Shown piece after piece: positions 12,065 through 13,911 of a DNA stretch of 13,911 nucleotides. Source of the stretch: CAYTEH01 sp964436765. Lineage in GTDB: Bacteria; Patescibacteriota; Gracilibacteria; Peribacterales; Peribacteraceae. The notes under the pieces were generated by a model, which was not told the DNA's origin, ran no database searches, and saw only the letters and a list, made by a program, of their open reading frames with translations. The number at the start of each line of letters is the position of its first letter. Positions within the stretch are counted from its first letter, which is position 1. The DNA is taken from contig CAYTEH010000034.1 in NCBI GenBank assembly GCA_964436765.1, positions 1 to 13,911 on the forward strand, in the 5' to 3' direction. The translations under genes and the position numbers were made by a program.

Positions 12065-12949
12065 ATGATCCGGCTCGTGCTGGCTGCGGCGATGAGCGCC
12101 TACGGCCTGGCGGCATCCGATGTGCTCGCCGGAACGGAGCAGGGCAACGGCGAAGCAGCCGCAAAAGATGTGACGAAAGAGCCGGGCTACCTGAGCCCGC
12201 AGCAGATCGAAGCGGAAATGAAGAAACTGGCCGGCATCTACCACGTGCGGGCGCCCGCGCATGCGAAGCTGCAAAAAGCGAGGATCGATATGAGCGGACT
12301 CATGGTGATCAGGGACTGGCGGCAGCACGAGGTCCTGGAAGTCCGCCGGCGCGCGGAGGCACTCTTCGAACAACACAAGGAGGGGTTCATCCCCGAGCTG
12401 TACGAGCCCTACCGCAACAAGCAGATCAAGGCGCGGAATCTATCGGTGCCCGTCTGGATGTGGGACAAGGCCATCGAGCGAAGCTTCTCGCACCCGCCCC
12501 ATTTCCGGAAATTCGAAGGATGGTGCCCCGCCGAAATCGCTCACTTCTACACGCGCCAGTTCAAGCCGCACCGCCGTCTGGAAGAAGCCGTCGGAAACGA
12601 TCAATGGCAACAAGCCGCACAGGATTACGCGCAGGAACGCCTGCGTGCCGCCGCCGAATACTACGTGGGCATGGACGACGCGAAAGCAAAGATGGAGGAA
12701 GACGCGCTCGCTATACGCACGATGTTCGAGGAATGGGCCATCGTCGACGACGAATACCGGACGCGCGTGTACAAAGACAGCAAGCTCATCCCGATCCCGA
12801 ACGACGAAAAGAACGGGGCGCAGAAGGAACGGAAGAAGCAATCATCCCTGACGCCCCGCGAACGCCTGTCGCTGGTACTGAGCGCGCATATGGATGAACG
12901 GCGCAGCGTCACGCCCGGCAGCGCGAACACCATCCTCACTGCTCGGTAA
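12065..12949 (+). CDS. Exported protein of unknown function
   Basis: Starting at 12065 gives 294 residues beginning MIRLVLAAAMSAYGLAAS, a good signal peptide with a likely cleavage after DVLA (about residue 22) and GGGAAC just upstream. Open frame continues upstream to 11972 with arginine-rich, unconvincing sequence; ATG 11999 is a plausible alternative. The mature part is charged, helical and rich in Trp, Tyr and His (SVPVWMWDKAIERSF, FRKFEGWCPAEIAHFYTRQF), with one cysteine and a Lys/Arg/Gln-rich tail before SSLTPRERLSLVLSAHMDERR. I recognise no family. It is single-gene on plus, 5 bp from the convergent methyltransferase stop. It may be a periplasmic or envelope-associated orphan of this lineage. 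Confidence 0.75.
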   Translation: MIRLVLAAAMSAYGLAASDVLAGTEQGNGEAAAKDVTKEPGYLSPQQIEAEMKKLAGIYHVRAPAHAKLQKARIDMSGLMVIRDWRQHEVLEVRRRAEALFEQHKEGFIPELYEPYRNKQIKARNLSVPVWMWDKAIERSFSHPPHFRKFEGWCPAEIAHFYTRQFKPHRRLEEAVGNDQWQQAAQDYAQERLRAAAEYYVGMDDAKAKMEEDALAIRTMFEEWAIVDDEYRTRVYKDSKLIPIPNDEKNGAQKERKKQSSLTPRERLSLVLSAHMDERRSVTPGSANTILTAR

Positions 12950-12954
12950 AAGAG

Positions 12955-13635
12955 TCAGCAGGGCGATGTCAGTGGACGGACCCACACGCCATTGCCGTCC
13001 CGGTGCAGCAGCTCGAATTTTTTCGATGCGATATATGCCTCAGCCTCCGCGAACATCTCATCGCGCAATGTGACGATCAGAAGCCCGTCCGGAGCCAGCA
13101 GGCCGCGCATATCGTCCATGATCCGGTCACAGAGCGCCGCATTGTTCTCAAAGGGGCTTTCGGGCGCATTGAAGATATTGAAGCACGCAATCAGGTCGTA
13201 CGGCGGCTCCAATGCCTGCATCCAACCTTCCTGAGTCAGATCCAGCACGCGATGATCGTAGTGGGCGCCCGGGTTCGGACGGATATCGATGCCGGTGACA
13301 TGCGCGCCCCGCTTCGAAAGCATCTCGGCGAAGAACGGCGGGTAGCGGTCCCGGAACGTATCGGTGAGCACGTAGTGCTCGGTCGACCCGCAGCCGATAT
13401 CGAGGACGCGTCTGCCTTTCACGCCCTCCCCCAACGCCGCAACGGCATGCACCTCGCGCATGTCCGCAATGTCGAAATCAACGGTGCCGCCGAGGTCATC
13501 GACGACAGAAAAGAAGAGCCTCTGCGCCTCCAGGAATTTTTTGTCATGGAGAAGCACGGCCAGATCCGGATGAACCGCGATGCGCCGGAGGTAGGTGAGG
13601 TCGGGCAAAATCATTTCATCATGATGGTTTACCAT
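12955..13635 (-). CDS. Class I SAM-dependent methyltransferase
   Basis: The 226-residue product contains the Rossmann methyltransferase motifs: VLDIGCGS at 77-84 (motif I), VTGIDI at 113-118 (post-I acidic residue), YDLIACFNIF at about 146-155 (motif II/IV) and LLAPDGLLIVTL (post-motif III). It should transfer a methyl group from S-adenosylmethionine; the substrate is unknown, with a small molecule or surface glycan precursor possible given the nearby glycosyltransferase. The N-terminal 60 residues form a helical cap. The start at 13635 is the first ATG of the frame; a second in-frame ATG is at residue 8. A 6-bp perfect hairpin sits 6 bp upstream of the start. The stop is 5 bp from the convergent exported orphan gene. 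Confidence 0.85.
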   Translation of the reverse strand: MVNHHDEMILPDLTYLRRIAVHPDLAVLLHDKKFLEAQRLFFSVVDDLGGTVDFDIADMREVHAVAALGEGVKGRRVLDIGCGSTEHYVLTDTFRDRYPPFFAEMLSKRGAHVTGIDIRPNPGAHYDHRVLDLTQEGWMQALEPPYDLIACFNIFNAPESPFENNAALCDRIMDDMRGLLAPDGLLIVTLRDEMFAEAEAYIASKKFELLHRDGNGVWVRPLTSPC

Positions 13636-13641
13636 GAGCGA

Positions 13642-13657
13642 GTCGGCTCAGGCCGAC
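13642..13657. promoter_or_regulatory. Perfect small hairpin upstream of the methyltransferase start
   Basis: GTCGGC (13642-13647) pairs with GCCGAC (13652-13657) around TCAG. It lies 6 bp upstream of the ATG on minus, so in the mRNA leader it would cover the ribosome-binding position; no Shine-Dalgarno is visible. It could be an operator or a leader hairpin. Confidence 0.4.
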
Positions 13658-13726
13658 GAGTCGAATGGTGACGTAGGGATCTCAAAATACTACATTCTGA
13701 CTTTGACATTACGAAACAAACATTCG

Positions 13727-13849
13727 CTATCCCACCGGTGCAATAAATGCTCTCAGCAACATGAGTAACACGCCAATGAAAAGAGCCGCACCAAGTGCTC
13801 CGACCGTTGTCAGAATTATGCCGATAATGACTGTTCCTAGCTTACGCAT
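13727..13849 (-). CDS. 40-residue single-pass membrane peptide, linked to tRNA-Leu
   Basis: This short frame reads MRKLGTVIIGIILTTVGALG and continues AALFIGVLLMLLRAFIAPVG, ending with TAG at 13727-13729. A basic start (RK) precedes about 28 continuous hydrophobic residues with regularly placed small residues, then a basic residue, the pattern of a genuine single transmembrane peptide. The ATG is only 8 nt after the CCA end of tRNA-Leu on the same strand, so the two would share a transcript and tRNA 3' processing would leave an almost leaderless message. There is no Shine-Dalgarno. A chance hydrophobic frame cannot be excluded. The function is unknown; small membrane regulators and toxin-like peptides look similar. 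Confidence 0.5.
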   Translation of the reverse strand: MRKLGTVIIGIILTTVGALGAALFIGVLLMLLRAFIAPVG

Positions 13850-13857
13850 CGAGATGC

Positions 13858-13911
13858 TGGTGCCGAAGGAGGGACTCGAACCCTCACATCTTGCGATACA
13901 CGATTTTGAGT
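13858..13911 (-). tRNA. tRNA-Leu (CAA anticodon), 3' part
   Basis: On minus the fragment has a 7-nt anticodon loop CTCAAAA (13910-13904, anticodon CAA at 13908-13906), a long class II variable arm with an ATC-GCAA-GAT hairpin, and a T arm GAGGG-TTCGAGT-CCCTC. The acceptor 3' strand CTTCGGC, discriminator A and an encoded CCA (13860-13858) follow. Long variable arm plus CAA identifies leucine. The D arm and acceptor 5' strand lie beyond the window edge. Confidence 0.92.

Noticed and set aside
8498..13635. Recoded UGA as in some candidate phyla
   Set aside because: TGA ends several genes at expected family lengths and I see no in-frame TGA inside conserved regions.

Overview
The window is about 13.9 kb of GC-rich bacterial chromosome. 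It carries 13 recognisable protein genes (two cut by a 100-N assembly gap), one newly noted 40-codon ORF and the 3' part of a tRNA-Leu. Almost everything is on the minus strand; only ruvC and one exported protein of unknown function are on plus. TGA, TAG and TAA all end genes at plausible family lengths, so the standard bacterial code applies. The gene mix (RuvC, RecF, a bacterial PH-domain membrane protein, MgtE, a CADD-type protein, large orphan exported proteins), the scarcity of Shine-Dalgarno sequences and the repeat-rich intergenic gaps suggest an uncultivated lineage. A Patescibacteria/CPR member such as a Peregrinibacteria relative would fit, but that is inference from style, not a placement.

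Layout. 1-199 holds a 78-bp-period tandem repeat and a hairpin. 200-1807 is a large exported protein with a FecR-like beta region, divergent from ruvC (1905-2405). Then come, on minus, a PH-domain membrane protein, recF, a Nudix hydrolase, a small four-cysteine protein, an EamA/DMT transporter, trxB, glutamate dehydrogenase, a CADD-like diiron protein, a cytoplasmic BtuF-like binding protein and mgtE. The gap at 11142-11241 cuts off the start of mgtE and the end of a family 2 glycosyltransferase. A plus-strand exported orphan, a SAM methyltransferase, a 40-aa membrane peptide and tRNA-Leu(CAA) complete the window. The genes do not form one pathway; they look like individually transcribed housekeeping and accessory genes.

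The most unusual signal lies between the genes. At least seven junctions carry short-word inverted repeats whose arms touch or overlap the stop codon of one gene and often abut the start of the next. The word differs by locus: telomere-like GGGTTAGGG, TTGGTCATTGG, GAGTATTGGAATA, GATTCA, and CATGACAT hairpins. In the telomere-like class the TAG stop is itself part of the repeat, and several copies are perfect four-tract G-quadruplex motifs. In a second pattern, -10-like hexamers end only 5 to 10 nt before several start codons, which suggests leaderless or near-leaderless mRNAs.

Other points of note are a CADD-like protein that keeps the tyrosine and lysine positions linked to self-sacrificing p-aminobenzoate formation, a palindromic repeat inserted in frame inside the BtuF-like gene, and a membrane micro-ORF that begins 8 nt after the CCA end of tRNA-Leu.
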